Assembly (NCBI GenBank): GCA_944387745.1
Contig: CALXGD010000002.1
Location: forward strand, 1 to 18,369
Origin: an uncultured Oscillospiraceae bacterium
GTDB lineage: Bacteria > Bacillota_A > Clostridia > Oscillospirales > Oscillospiraceae
DNA length: 18,369 nucleotides
Direction: 5' to 3'
Notes under the pieces: model-generated
The model's database searches: none
What the model saw: only the letters and a program-made list of their open reading frames with translations
What the model was told of the DNA's origin: nothing
Part shown: piece by piece, positions 7,426 to 14,519 of the stretch
How positions within the stretch are numbered: position 1 is the first letter of the stretch
Layout: the number at the start of each line of letters is the position of its first letter
Made by a program: the position numbers and the translations under genes

Positions 7426-8307
7426 TTATTTCTGTCCCGGGGCATAAGCTACCACTGTACGGCGGTTTGGTTCCACGCCGGTAGAGTAGGTTGTCACATT
7501 GGGATAATCTTGCAGGGTTGCATGGATTACATGGCGCTCATAGGCATTCATTGGCTCCAGCGTCATATTTTTTCGGTACTTAACCACTTTTCCAGCTACC
7601 TTCGTGGCCAGCCGCTGAAGAGATTCCTCCCGCTTTGCCCGATAGCCCTCTGCATCAATATGGATACGCACCCGCTTAGATTGGCCGTGATTCACTGCAT
7701 AATTTGTAAGCTGCTGAATGGCGTCCAGGGTCTCTCCCCGGCGGCCGATGATGGCCCCAAGTCCCTTTCCCTGAAGAATTACCTGATATCCGTTTTCCCC
7801 AACGTAGACTTCCGGCACTGCCTCTACTTGGAGATGCACCATCAGTCCTGCAAGGAATTCACGGATACGTGCAGCCTTTTGATCCTCCGGAGAGGCCGGT
7901 GCCATCTCGCTTCTGCCTACCTCTCTGGGAACAGACGGCTCCTCCTGACCAATGAGCACTTCATCACCTGGCTGAAGGCTGTTTTGCTCTCTTGCTTCAG
8001 CAGGGATTTTTTTCTCCTGAGGAGAGGGCTTTGATTTTTTCTGTTCTCCGACAGTCCTGCTCTCCTCTCTGACAGCAGCTACAGTCTCCACTTTTTCTGC
8101 AGGGCGGACTTTCGGTGCCTCCCCTTCATCGGGAACTTCATAGCTCACACGGACCTTCGCCGGATTTCCACCAAAGCCCAAAAAACCAGATTTTGCCCGC
8201 TCAATCACTTCCACAGAGACATCGTCCCGGTCCAGCCCCAGCTGGAACAGAGCGGCAGAGATGGCGTCCTCTTCCGAGCGGCCGGTAGTCTCGATCCACT
8301 TCAACAT
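7426..8307 (-). CDS. jag: Jag/KhpB, KH-R3H RNA-binding protein
   Basis: Jag (KhpB) is a cytoplasmic RNA-binding protein linked to cell elongation and division control, and it is encoded beside yidC in most Firmicutes. The 293-aa product has a Jag-N domain at about 1-55 (ending AKSGFLGFG). A charged linker follows at about 60-140. The KH domain has the GxxG loop at 188-191 (GRRG). The R3H domain has Arg258-x3-His262 in NAYERHVIH. The start is taken as ATG 8307, 9 nt after AAGGAGG. A GTG at 8316 is in frame but abuts that ribosome site. The ATG lies one base after the yidC stop, so the two are translationally coupled. It ends the rpmH operon. Confidence 0.95.
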   Translation of the reverse strand: MLKWIETTGRSEEDAISAALFQLGLDRDDVSVEVIERAKSGFLGFGGNPAKVRVSYEVPDEGEAPKVRPAEKVETVAAVREESRTVGEQKKSKPSPQEKKIPAEAREQNSLQPGDEVLIGQEEPSVPREVGRSEMAPASPEDQKAARIREFLAGLMVHLQVEAVPEVYVGENGYQVILQGKGLGAIIGRRGETLDAIQQLTNYAVNHGQSKRVRIHIDAEGYRAKREESLQRLATKVAGKVVKYRKNMTLEPMNAYERHVIHATLQDYPNVTTYSTGVEPNRRTVVAYAPGQK

Positions 8308-8308
8308 C

Positions 8309-9775
8309 TCAGACACCCTCCTTTTTATCGTCCTCTTCCTGAGGAATCTCTTCCTCTACCTGCTCTACTTCTACTTCAATTTCTTCCAACTCTACAGGCG
8401 CAGAGTCCGGCTGCACTGTCCCAGCTTCTTCTGGCTGCTGGACAGAAGAGGCAGATTCCACAGTCTCCTCTTGAACAGGGGACATCTCCTGTACCTCAAG
8501 AATTTCTGTCTGGGCCTGCTGCTCCTGTTCCTGGAAATCCTGTCCCGGCTTTTCCTGGACTTTGTCCGCCTTTTTCGCTGTCTCCTTGCCCTTCTTGCTC
8601 TTTTTTCCGCTTTGTTCCGCCTGCATCTTTGCCTGGATGCGGATCATCTCGTCTGGATCTCGATAGGGCTGTACACCGCCAAAACGCTCTGGGTCATACG
8701 CTCGCCCTCTGGCATAGGCGCGGATTCCAATCCGGCTGTCATTTTTGTTGATTTCCGAATCGGAGGACTCCACCTTCTTCGGCTTTTTCTTTCCCCGGTT
8801 TTTCTTTTCTTCCTCAAGGCGGCGCTGGCGCTCCAGACGGGCCTCCTCCTTGCGGCGCTTTTCCTCCTCTTTCTCCTGGCGCTCCCGCTCAGCGGCAGCG
8901 GCTCTGGCATTTTCATAGTCCTTCTTCAGCAGCCGTCCGCAGATAATCTCTTGGAAAATACTGAAAATATACTGGGCAATCCAGTAAATAGACAGACCGG
9001 CAGGCACTGTAAAACCGATCCAAAGAGAGATGAGGGGCATGGTGATCATCATAGTGCGGTTGGTTCTTGCCATCTGCTCATTTTGAGCGTCATCCCGGTT
9101 CATTTGGTTGGTTTTCATGCTGACCTGCATAGACAGCAGAGATGTGGCCACAGATACCAGAGGCAGCAGAAACAGACCGATATTTCCCCAAATCAATCCG
9201 CCCTCATTATTCCAAAAGTCCAGGCGAGGAATTTGAGCCAAGCTGATGCCCAGGAAGTTTACATTCATAGAGAACACGTCGTTCCCCGCTTCTCCCAAGG
9301 CAGCCTTCACCTGCTCCAGCATAGCTGGATCTGTCAAGGCCTGAAGCATTGCGATCTGAGGATAATTTCCTGTATTTGAAATTCCGGTGACCTCTGCAAC
9401 CGTTTCGATCATGTCCAAAGGCACGTTCATCAGGTAGACCAGAGGCTCTCGAATGATGGCGTAGAGCACCATCAGAAAAATAATGGGAATGAAGGACCAG
9501 AGACAGCCGCTCATAGGATTAACTTTTTCCCGAGTATAGAGCTTTTGGATCTCCATATTATAGCGCTCTCGGTCTTTGCCATACTGCTTTTGCAGCTGCT
9601 GCATTTTTCCAGAGAGCAGATTCATTTGGATCATGCTCTTCTTTCCCTTCAGGTTAAAGGGAAACAGCACCAGCTTAATAACCAGTGCAAATAAGATCAG
9701 TGCAAAACCATAGCTCTGGAACCAGTCATAAAAGACCATCAGCAGCCAGGCAAATGGCATTAAAATAATACCCAC
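8309..9775 (-). CDS. yidC: Membrane protein insertase YidC/OxaA with long charged tail
   Basis: YidC inserts and folds membrane proteins, alone or with SecYEG. The start is GTG 9775, with GGAGG 8 nt upstream on the minus strand. The first 285 residues match the Gram-positive YidC core. TM1 is at about 22-42, with Lys34 at the place of the conserved positively charged groove residue. A cytoplasmic coiled hairpin follows at about 43-90, then four more hydrophobic segments (about 92-112, 170-183, 195-215, 243-280). There is no lipobox at the N-terminus. From about 285 to 488 comes a low-complexity cytoplasmic tail, first Glu/Arg/Lys-rich coiled coil, then KKKPKK, then an acidic Gln/Glu-rich end. 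Gram-positive YidC is usually about 260-290 aa, so the tail nearly doubles it. It is flanked by yidD and jag, the classical order. Confidence 0.96.
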   Translation of the reverse strand: MGIILMPFAWLLMVFYDWFQSYGFALILFALVIKLVLFPFNLKGKKSMIQMNLLSGKMQQLQKQYGKDRERYNMEIQKLYTREKVNPMSGCLWSFIPIIFLMVLYAIIREPLVYLMNVPLDMIETVAEVTGISNTGNYPQIAMLQALTDPAMLEQVKAALGEAGNDVFSMNVNFLGISLAQIPRLDFWNNEGGLIWGNIGLFLLPLVSVATSLLSMQVSMKTNQMNRDDAQNEQMARTNRTMMITMPLISLWIGFTVPAGLSIYWIAQYIFSIFQEIICGRLLKKDYENARAAAAERERQEKEEEKRRKEEARLERQRRLEEEKKNRGKKKPKKVESSDSEINKNDSRIGIRAYARGRAYDPERFGGVQPYRDPDEMIRIQAKMQAEQSGKKSKKGKETAKKADKVQEKPGQDFQEQEQQAQTEILEVQEMSPVQEETVESASSVQQPEEAGTVQPDSAPVELEEIEVEVEQVEEEIPQEEDDKKEGV

Positions 9776-9815
9776 GATAGTACCTCCACATTGTAAAATA
9801 GGTCCGGCTCAAGCC

Positions 9816-10034
9816 CTATGGCACGGGATCGTACTCAATGGATTTCTGCCGGTGGAAGGGGTTGCACCGCAGAATACGGCGCAGAGCCAGCCAGCCCCCT
9901 CTCAACGCTCCATACTTTTCCACCGCCTCCAAAGCATAAGCAGAGCAGGTGGGAATAAAACGGCAGCAGGGGGGGCGCATAGGGGAGATCTCGCGCTGAT
10001 AAAACCGAATCATCCAAAGTAAAACAGACTTCAT
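9816..10034 (-). CDS. yidD: Membrane protein insertion efficiency factor YidD
   Basis: YidD is a small inner-face membrane-associated protein that helps YidC-dependent insertion. The 72-aa product has an N-terminal amphipathic helix, then the family pattern [20 protein letters not shown] with the conserved cysteines, then [12 protein letters not shown] and a C-terminal RCNPFH. The ATG overlaps the rnpA stop as ATGA (10031-10034), giving translational coupling. AGGAG lies 8 nt upstream inside rnpA. A 40-bp gap separates it from yidC. Its length matches the usual 70-85 aa. Confidence 0.96.
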   Translation of the reverse strand: MKSVLLWMIRFYQREISPMRPPCCRFIPTCSAYALEAVEKYGALRGGWLALRRILRCNPFHRQKSIEYDPVP

Positions 10035-10384
10035 TTCTGTCTCTCCTGAGCGGAATAAATTCCTAGCTTTTTCATCAGCTGAAGAAAGCTCCGCTCCAAC
10101 TCTCCATATCGGCCGTAGAGCACCCGAGTGCGGGCCACAACTACGACATCATAGCCGGAAAGAAACTTTTTTTCATTGGTCCGATAAAGCTCCCGGATCC
10201 GACGGCGGGCCCGATTCCGCTTGACAGCATTGCCGAGCTTTAACCCAGTGGTAATCCCAAACCGGTTAATCGGTCGATTTGTCTTTCGGCAATAGATCAC
10301 AAAATAAGGCGAGACAGCGCTTTTTCCCTTGCTGTAGAGCCGCCGGAATTCATAATTTTGCTTTAAAGAGACAGTATGCTCCAT
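10031..10384 (-). CDS. rnpA: Ribonuclease P protein component
   Basis: This protein subunit of RNase P binds the catalytic RNA and the 5' leader of precursor tRNA. The 117-aa product starts [17 protein letters not shown], as is typical. It contains the RNR signature in [18 protein letters not shown] at residues 51-68. The central cleft strand is [16 protein letters not shown] precedes the ATG on the minus strand. It overlaps yidD by 4 bp. The 241-bp gap to rpmH upstream is long for this gene pair. Confidence 0.97.
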   Translation of the reverse strand: MEHTVSLKQNYEFRRLYSKGKSAVSPYFVIYCRKTNRPINRFGITTGLKLGNAVKRNRARRRIRELYRTNEKKFLSGYDVVVVARTRVLYGRYGELERSFLQLMKKLGIYSAQERQK

Positions 10385-10475
10385 GAAATTCCTCCCGGCG
10401 TCTCTTTTTGCAGCGGAATTCGGACCACAGCATCAGAGGGGAGCGCTTACACATGAATTTCTTCATATGCACCGC

Positions 10476-10504
10476 AGGGGCGGGGGAAACCTTCCCACGC
10501 CCCT
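10476..10504. repeat. GC-rich hairpin in the rpmH-rnpA spacer
   Basis: AGGGGCG (10476-10482) pairs with CGCCCCT (10498-10504), and an inner GGAA/TTCC stem completes it. No T-run follows on either strand. It sits inside the expected rpmH-rnpA transcript, so it may be an mRNA processing or stability element that uncouples the two genes. Confidence 0.55.
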
Positions 10505-10625
10505 AATCATGCGTTCTCTCCGCTGTGTCCTTCTTGCCGTATCTTCATCATAACTTGGATGATGCGGTCTGTTCTGTCCTCCGGCTCACTATGACCCCTC
10601 GGCCAGAACTCCTCCTGTCCCAGAA

Positions 10626-10760
10626 TCAGTGGGTCAGGCGGACGCGGCCCTTTGCACGGCGGCGGGCCAGCACCTTGCGGCCATTGCGGGTGGCCATACG
10701 CTTGCGGAAGCCGTGCTCCTTAGAGCGCTGGCGCTTTTTGGGCTGATAGGTACGAAGCAT
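10626..10760 (-). CDS. rpmH: 50S ribosomal protein L34
   Basis: This is a 44-aa, highly basic ribosomal protein of the large subunit. It reads [20 protein letters not shown], continues with [19 protein letters not shown] and ends VRLTH, nearly identical in form to other L34 proteins. The ATG at 10760 is preceded by AGGAGG 8 nt upstream on the minus strand. The longer open frame back to 10892 is leader sequence. It is the first gene of the operon leading through rnpA, yidD, yidC and jag, and its consensus promoter is about 130 bp upstream. Confidence 0.98.
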   Translation of the reverse strand: MLRTYQPKKRQRSKEHGFRKRMATRNGRKVLARRRAKGRVRLTH

Positions 10761-10890
10761 GGGGGACACCTCCTCATCTAAATTCAAGCCGGCGGACCGG
10801 CCCAACAACAGCCTTTCGGCTGCGGTTCCCATTTTAAAGTAAATCCCTTCAAATGGATACAATATCCCTTTTCCAGGAATGACGGCTTTC

Positions 10891-10920
10891 ATTATAGCCC
10901 CTGTCTTTTCTTTCTGTCAA
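10891..10920 (-). promoter_or_regulatory. Consensus sigma-A promoter of the rpmH operon
   Basis: Read on the minus strand there is a perfect TTGACA (10920-10915) and a perfect TATAAT (10896-10891) with an 18-bp spacer. The transcript would start near 10884, giving a leader of about 120 nt. That leader contains a CAGCC-GAAA-GGCTG hairpin (10809-10822). Confidence 0.93.
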
Positions 10921-11052
10921 CTGTTTTTTGAAATCTTTTAACCCATTTTCTGCACTTTTTCTGTTTAATACCACATCTTGTGGTTTACTATAGCGACCTG
11001 CGCATTGCCACCATATTTTTCACATTCTTCCGGGCAAAAACACAGCCTATAT

Positions 11053-11085
11053 GGAAAAATTGAGCCGTTAAAAACTCAATTTTCC
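11053..11085. repeat. AT-rich inverted repeat between the divergent promoters
   Basis: GGAAAAATTGAG (11053-11064) and CTCAATTTTCC (11075-11085) pair over 11 bp with one extra A, around a 10-nt loop. It lies between the rpmH and dnaA promoters, so an operator or a weak bidirectional transcription barrier is possible. Confidence 0.6.
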
Positions 11086-11156
11086 AATTAAGCTTCGGTT
11101 TAGAAACCATCCCTCGATTTTCCTCATACATTTAAAAATAAAAACCTTGGAAATCC

Positions 11157-11185
11157 TTGCGGCCGCAGCAAATTTTTGCTATAAT
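11157..11185 (+). promoter_or_regulatory. Likely sigma-A promoter of dnaA
   Basis: TATAAT at 11180-11185 is perfect, with TG at the extended -10 position. The -35 box TTGCGG (11157-11162) is weak and lies at a 17-bp spacing. Transcription would start near 11192, about 215 nt before the dnaA ATG. Confidence 0.8.
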
Positions 11186-11220
11186 AAAGGTGTATAAAAA
11201 TTTTATTTCTCTCCCCTTTC

Positions 11221-11297
11221 CGCCGCAGTTTCCGCGGCGATCTATGGTGAGAAATGGGTCCCCCTGCCTAAATGAGGGCCGCGGGGGATCCTCTTTT
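11221..11297 (+). promoter_or_regulatory. Tandem hairpins in the dnaA leader (possible attenuator)
   Basis: The first hairpin pairs CGCCGC (11221-11226) with GCGGCG (11234-11239). The second pairs GGGTCCCCC (11256-11264) with GGGGGATCC (11283-11291) over 9 bp with one G-U pair, and an inner CCT/AGG may extend it. It is followed by TCTTTT. The second has the form of a weak terminator, about 110 nt before the dnaA start codon. Confidence 0.55.
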
Positions 11298-11405
11298 GTG
11301 CTTACTTCCCTCAGTTTCAAACAGACCTACTGGTTGGAGCGGAACAAATTCCCTCCCGCCCACACACCCCTCGATTTAAATTTACTTCAAGGAGGCCCTT
11401 CCTCT

Positions 11406-12719
11406 ATGAATCCTGCCGCCGACGTGTGGGGTAAAGTCATCAGCCTTATGCAGCCTGAGATGACTACAACCACAATCAACACCTGGTTCAACGACGTCTC
11501 CGCCGTCGCCCTGGAGGACGACCGCTTTGTCCTCTACTCCCCCACCAGGTTTAAGAGAGACATCATCGCCTCCCGTTACGCGGATAAAATTCAAGCTGCA
11601 CTGCGGGAGCTGTTTTCCTGTGATATGAATGTGACCATTCTCACAGAGGGCGAGCTGGAGCAGTACAGTCAGCCGGAAAAGGATAACTTCTTTCCCGGCA
11701 CTGAAGAATATACCTTTGAGCGATTCGTGGTAGGCTCTTCCAATAAGTTTGCCCATGCAGCCGCTCGGGCGGTGGCCGACAACCCTGGAAAGAGTTACAA
11801 TCCCTTATTCATCTATGGGGAGTCCGGTCTGGGCAAAACCCACCTGCTTTACGCCATCGCCCACACCATCCACAAAAACCACCCGGAGTACAAGGTGGTC
11901 TATATCAAGGGAGACACCTTTACCAACGAACTCATCCAGGCCATCCGGGAGGGGCGCAACGCGGAGTTCCGGGAAAAATACCGGGGCGCCGACGTGTTCC
12001 TCATGGACGACGTGCAGTTCATCGCCGGCCGGGACTCCACCCAGGAGGAGATGTTCCACACCTTCAACACCCTGTATGAGCTGAAAAAACAGATCGTCTT
12101 TACCTCCGACCGGCCGCCCAAGGAGATGCTCCGCTTAGAGGACCGGCTGAAAACCCGGTTCGAGTGGGGCCTATTGGCTGACATTCAGCCCCCGGATTAT
12201 GAGACGAGAATGGCCATTATTAAAAATAAAGCCATCCGCATGGGGGTAGAGCTGCCAGAATTTCTCCTTCAACTCATTGCTGAAAACATTACCGCCAATG
12301 TGCGCCAGATTGAGGGCACTGTCAACAAGATCATGGCCTATCAGCAGCTTATGGGGGATTCTGTGGACAAGGACACGGTTATCCGAGCCGTAAAAGATAT
12401 GTTCAAGGAGAAGTCCGACATTGTACCCACCGCCGACGTGATTATTGACGAGGTGTGCAAGTTCTATAACATCGAACCGGCCACTCTCCGGGGACAGGGC
12501 CGGGCCAAGGACATCTCACTGGCCCGGCAGATCGCTATGTACCAGATCCGCCGCATGACAAATCTGTCCCTGAAGGAAATCGGCAAGGAATTCGACAACC
12601 GGGACCACACCACCGTCCTCCACTCCATTGAGCGCATTGAGGACCTGGTGAAAACGGACCCGGAGAAGGCGGAGATCATAAAAGACATCACCGCTAACAT
12701 CAACATCCGGTATGAGTAA
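11406..12719 (+). CDS. dnaA: Chromosomal replication initiator DnaA
   Basis: DnaA binds oriC boxes, melts the origin and recruits the helicase. The ATG at 11406 is preceded by AAGGAGG (11389-11395) and gives 437 aa. The frame is open back to 11157, but that part is promoter and leader. Domain I spans about 1-80, starting MNPAADVWGKVISLMQ. A short linker follows, then the AAA+ domain from about 100. Walker A is GESGLGKT at 138-145, Walker B FLMDD at 198-202, and the Arg-finger region is DRLKTRFEWGL. Domain IV is the DNA-binding helix-turn-helix, with the signature DHTTVLHSIERIEDL at 400-414. Third-position GC content changes visibly along the gene. The origin lies between this gene and dnaN. 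Confidence 0.99.
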   Translation: MNPAADVWGKVISLMQPEMTTTTINTWFNDVSAVALEDDRFVLYSPTRFKRDIIASRYADKIQAALRELFSCDMNVTILTEGELEQYSQPEKDNFFPGTEEYTFERFVVGSSNKFAHAAARAVADNPGKSYNPLFIYGESGLGKTHLLYAIAHTIHKNHPEYKVVYIKGDTFTNELIQAIREGRNAEFREKYRGADVFLMDDVQFIAGRDSTQEEMFHTFNTLYELKKQIVFTSDRPPKEMLRLEDRLKTRFEWGLLADIQPPDYETRMAIIKNKAIRMGVELPEFLLQLIAENITANVRQIEGTVNKIMAYQQLMGDSVDKDTVIRAVKDMFKEKSDIVPTADVIIDEVCKFYNIEPATLRGQGRAKDISLARQIAMYQIRRMTNLSLKEIGKEFDNRDHTTVLHSIERIEDLVKTDPEKAEIIKDITANINIRYE

Positions 12720-12770
12720 AGAAATTCAAATTATTTTTCCACCGTTAAATGTGGAAAACATGTTTCATTT

Positions 12771-12779
12771 TGTGGATAA
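12771..12779 (-). promoter_or_regulatory. Perfect DnaA box
   Basis: TGTGGATAA on the plus strand is the exact complement of the consensus TTATCCACA. It is the only perfect copy seen in the window. Confidence 0.93.
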
Positions 12780-12892
12780 TTTTTTCTATCCCCCTAATCC
12801 GTGGAAAAGCACCCGCTTTTTCCACACCTGTATGTGAACGTCTTTTTCTTAGTGGCACAAGGGCTTTCGCCGGTTTTCCACATTTTTTTCTT

Positions 12893-12922
12893 CTACGGAC
12901 TACTGTTACTAAAAAATATTCC
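12893..12922. promoter_or_regulatory. DnaA-trio-like unwinding element
   Basis: Eleven bases after the box at 12874-12882 comes CTA (12893-12895), then after a 4-nt gap the consecutive triplets CTA, CTG, TTA, CTA (12900-12911), then an A-rich run AAAAAATATT. The complementary strand therefore reads the 3'-[G/A]AT-5' trios through which DnaA opens the B. subtilis origin. One of the four consecutive triplets departs from the pattern. Confidence 0.6.
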
Positions 12923-12983
12923 TTCCCTCTCCTAATGAAGGCGGAGGATTGAAAAACCAATTATAAAAGGGGGCACCTTAACC

Positions 12984-14093
12984 ATGAAATTCTCCTGTGA
13001 AAAAGCGCTTCTGCTGGCGGCAGTAAGCGTTACCTCCAGAGCAGTTGCGACGAAAAGCTCCATTCCCGCAATGGAGGGAATTTTAATTGAAGCCGACAGC
13101 CGGCTTCGTCTGACAGGTTATGACCTATCTAAGGGAATCCAAGCCACAGTTCCTGCAGAAATCATAGAGCCAGGCGCGCTGGTTCTTCCTGCCCGGCGGT
13201 TTGGAGATATTATCCGCAGTCTCCCAGACGACATCGTCGTTTTTTCCTCCCAGGATTATAAAGTAAATCTGCAATGCGGAATGAGTGAGTTCAATCTGAT
13301 GGCCACTGACCCAGAGGAATTTCCAGAACTGCCTACAGTGGAACAACAAAACTCTATCACATTAAAGCAAAGCGTGTTACGCGCCATGATTTCACAGACT
13401 TTATTTGCCGTCAGCGACAATGAGAGCCGGCCAATTCTTACAGGTTCCCTGTTTGAAGTGAACCAAAAGGAGCTGACCGTTGTCTCTGTAGATGGCTACC
13501 GCTTGGCCCTGCGCCGGGAAGAAGTGGACCAAGTTGACGGTGAAGATTCATTTTCCTTTGTGGTGCCAGGTAATGCACTGAGTGAAGTGGAAAAAATTTG
13601 TACCAGCGATGATCCTGTGACCGTCAGCCCCGGTGCCCGACATATTCTGTTCCAGACTGGAGACACCCTTTTAATTTGCCGCCGGCTGGAGGGAGAATTC
13701 CTTGCGTACCGCAACACCATTCCAAAAAATAATCCGATCCAGGTGGAGTGCGGCAGCCGGGAGCTGCTCACTTCTATCAGCCGTGTGTCTACCATTATCA
13801 GCGAAAAGCTGAAAAGTCCGCTCCGGTGTATCTTCGGAGACGGCATGGTGACAATTATGACAAAAACCGGAGAGGGAGACGGCAAAGACAACTGTCCCAT
13901 TGTGGGAGACGGTCAAAATCTGGAGATTGGATTCAACAATAAATTTTTAATGGATGCGTTAAAGGCAGCTCCTGCGGACCGGCTAAAGCTGAATATGTCC
14001 TCTGGAGTGGCCCCCTGTGTGATCGTACCTGCAGACGGGGAAGAAAATTTCCTCTATATGGTGCTTCCTCTGCGCTTGAGAGCAGGAGAGTAA
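12984..14093 (+). CDS. dnaN: DNA polymerase III beta sliding clamp
   Basis: The beta clamp is a ring-shaped dimer that tethers polymerase III and repair proteins to DNA. The 369-aa product starts MKFSCEKALLLAAVSVTSRA and ends MVLPLRLRAGE, matching the typical MLPLR ending. Three clamp folds can be followed, with NESRPILTGSLFEV opening the second domain near residue 140. Its length is within the normal 365-380 aa. The ribosome site is a modest AAGGGGG about 12 nt upstream. The thioesterase ATG follows one base after the stop. Delta' (HolB) from this same window belongs to the complex that loads it. Confidence 0.99.
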   Translation: MKFSCEKALLLAAVSVTSRAVATKSSIPAMEGILIEADSRLRLTGYDLSKGIQATVPAEIIEPGALVLPARRFGDIIRSLPDDIVVFSSQDYKVNLQCGMSEFNLMATDPEEFPELPTVEQQNSITLKQSVLRAMISQTLFAVSDNESRPILTGSLFEVNQKELTVVSVDGYRLALRREEVDQVDGEDSFSFVVPGNALSEVEKICTSDDPVTVSPGARHILFQTGDTLLICRRLEGEFLAYRNTIPKNNPIQVECGSRELLTSISRVSTIISEKLKSPLRCIFGDGMVTIMTKTGEGDGKDNCPIVGDGQNLEIGFNNKFLMDALKAAPADRLKLNMSSGVAPCVIVPADGEENFLYMVLPLRLRAGE

Positions 14094-14094
14094 G

Positions 14095-14517
14095 ATGACT
14101 TGGAAACCGTATATGCGCAAGGCGCAGTTTTATGAGACAGATAGCATGGGGGTGGTCTATCACGGCAACTACATCCATTGGATGGAGGAGGCACGCACCG
14201 ACTTTTTGGAACAGATTGGCTGGGGCTATGAGAAGGCCACGGAGGTGGGGATCGATTTTGCCCTCACCGACATCTCCTGCTCCTACAAAAGAACCACCAA
14301 ATTTGGTCAGACCTTGGCCATTGAGTTGAAGGTGAAGAAGCTCACTCCCGCCCGGCTGCTCCTGGAGTATCGGATGATGAATGCGGAGACCGGAGAGCTC
14401 CATACAGTTGGAACCTCCGGACATTTCTTCTACGATCGGAAAACAGAACGGCCGGTGGCTCTGAAAAAGACGTTTCCCGATTTATACGCTCTGCTGCAGG
14501 AGTGCGTGGAGGAGTAA
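14095..14517 (+). CDS. Acyl-CoA thioesterase of the 4HBT (YbgC/FadM-like) hotdog family
   Basis: This is a 140-aa single hotdog-fold thioesterase that would hydrolyse acyl-CoA thioesters. The signature lies near the N-terminus: ETDSMGVVYHGNYIHWMEEAR, with the likely catalytic Asp16 and conserved His23 and Asn25, followed by the long helix of the hotdog. The C-terminal half (LLLEYRMMNAETGELH, TVGTSGHFFYD) fits the sheet. The ATG is one base after the dnaN stop with no ribosome site of its own beyond AGGAGAG inside the dnaN end, so translation is probably coupled. This gene is not part of the usual dnaN-yaaA-recF order. A repeat pair follows it. Substrate is unknown. Confidence 0.9.
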   Translation: MTWKPYMRKAQFYETDSMGVVYHGNYIHWMEEARTDFLEQIGWGYEKATEVGIDFALTDISCSYKRTTKFGQTLAIELKVKKLTPARLLLEYRMMNAETGELHTVGTSGHFFYDRKTERPVALKKTFPDLYALLQECVEE

Positions 14518-14519
14518 CG

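Larger units (their letters stand above)
10761..11405. other. Divergent rpmH/dnaA control region
   Basis: This 645-bp region separates the two divergent arms. It holds the rpmH promoter and leader, two small palindromes (CCACA-TCT-TGTGG at 10972-10984; an 11-bp pair at 11053-11085), the dnaA promoter and a leader of about 215 nt. It is AT-rich from 10900 to 11150. I found no 9-mer close to the DnaA box TTATCCACA here; the best is TTTTTCACA near 11016, with two mismatches. It does not look like a second half of the origin. Confidence 0.7.
12720..12983. other. Chromosomal replication origin (oriC), dnaA-dnaN intergenic
   Basis: This 264-bp AT-rich stretch between dnaA and dnaN contains one perfect DnaA box and five near matches. 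Positions are 12735-12743 (+, TTTTCCACC), 12750-12758 (-, TTTTCCACA), 12771-12779 (-, TTATCCACA), 12800-12808 (-, TTTTCCACG), 12818-12826 (+, TTTTCCACA) and 12874-12882 (+, TTTTCCACA). After the last box comes a trio-like, AT-rich unwinding candidate. The order box cluster, then trios, then AT tract, then dnaN resembles the dnaA-dnaN part of the B. subtilis origin. Confidence 0.92.

Noticed and set aside
8261..9379. Plus-strand 372-codon frame opposite yidC
   Set aside because: It is a Leu/Phe-rich antisense shadow produced by the Lys/Glu-rich yidC tail; no ribosome site.
10346..10468. Minus-strand small frame starting near 10468 and overlapping rnpA
   Set aside because: It has no ribosome site and an odd Arg/Lys-rich composition, and is best explained as spacer plus an out-of-frame rnpA start.
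10972..10984. CCACATCTTGTGG palindrome as a DnaA-box pair
   Set aside because: Neither arm matches TTATCCACA beyond the CCACA core.
11157..11405. N-terminal extension of dnaA
   Set aside because: The stretch contains the promoter and leader hairpins; the ATG at 11406 has AAGGAGG and gives the normal DnaA start.
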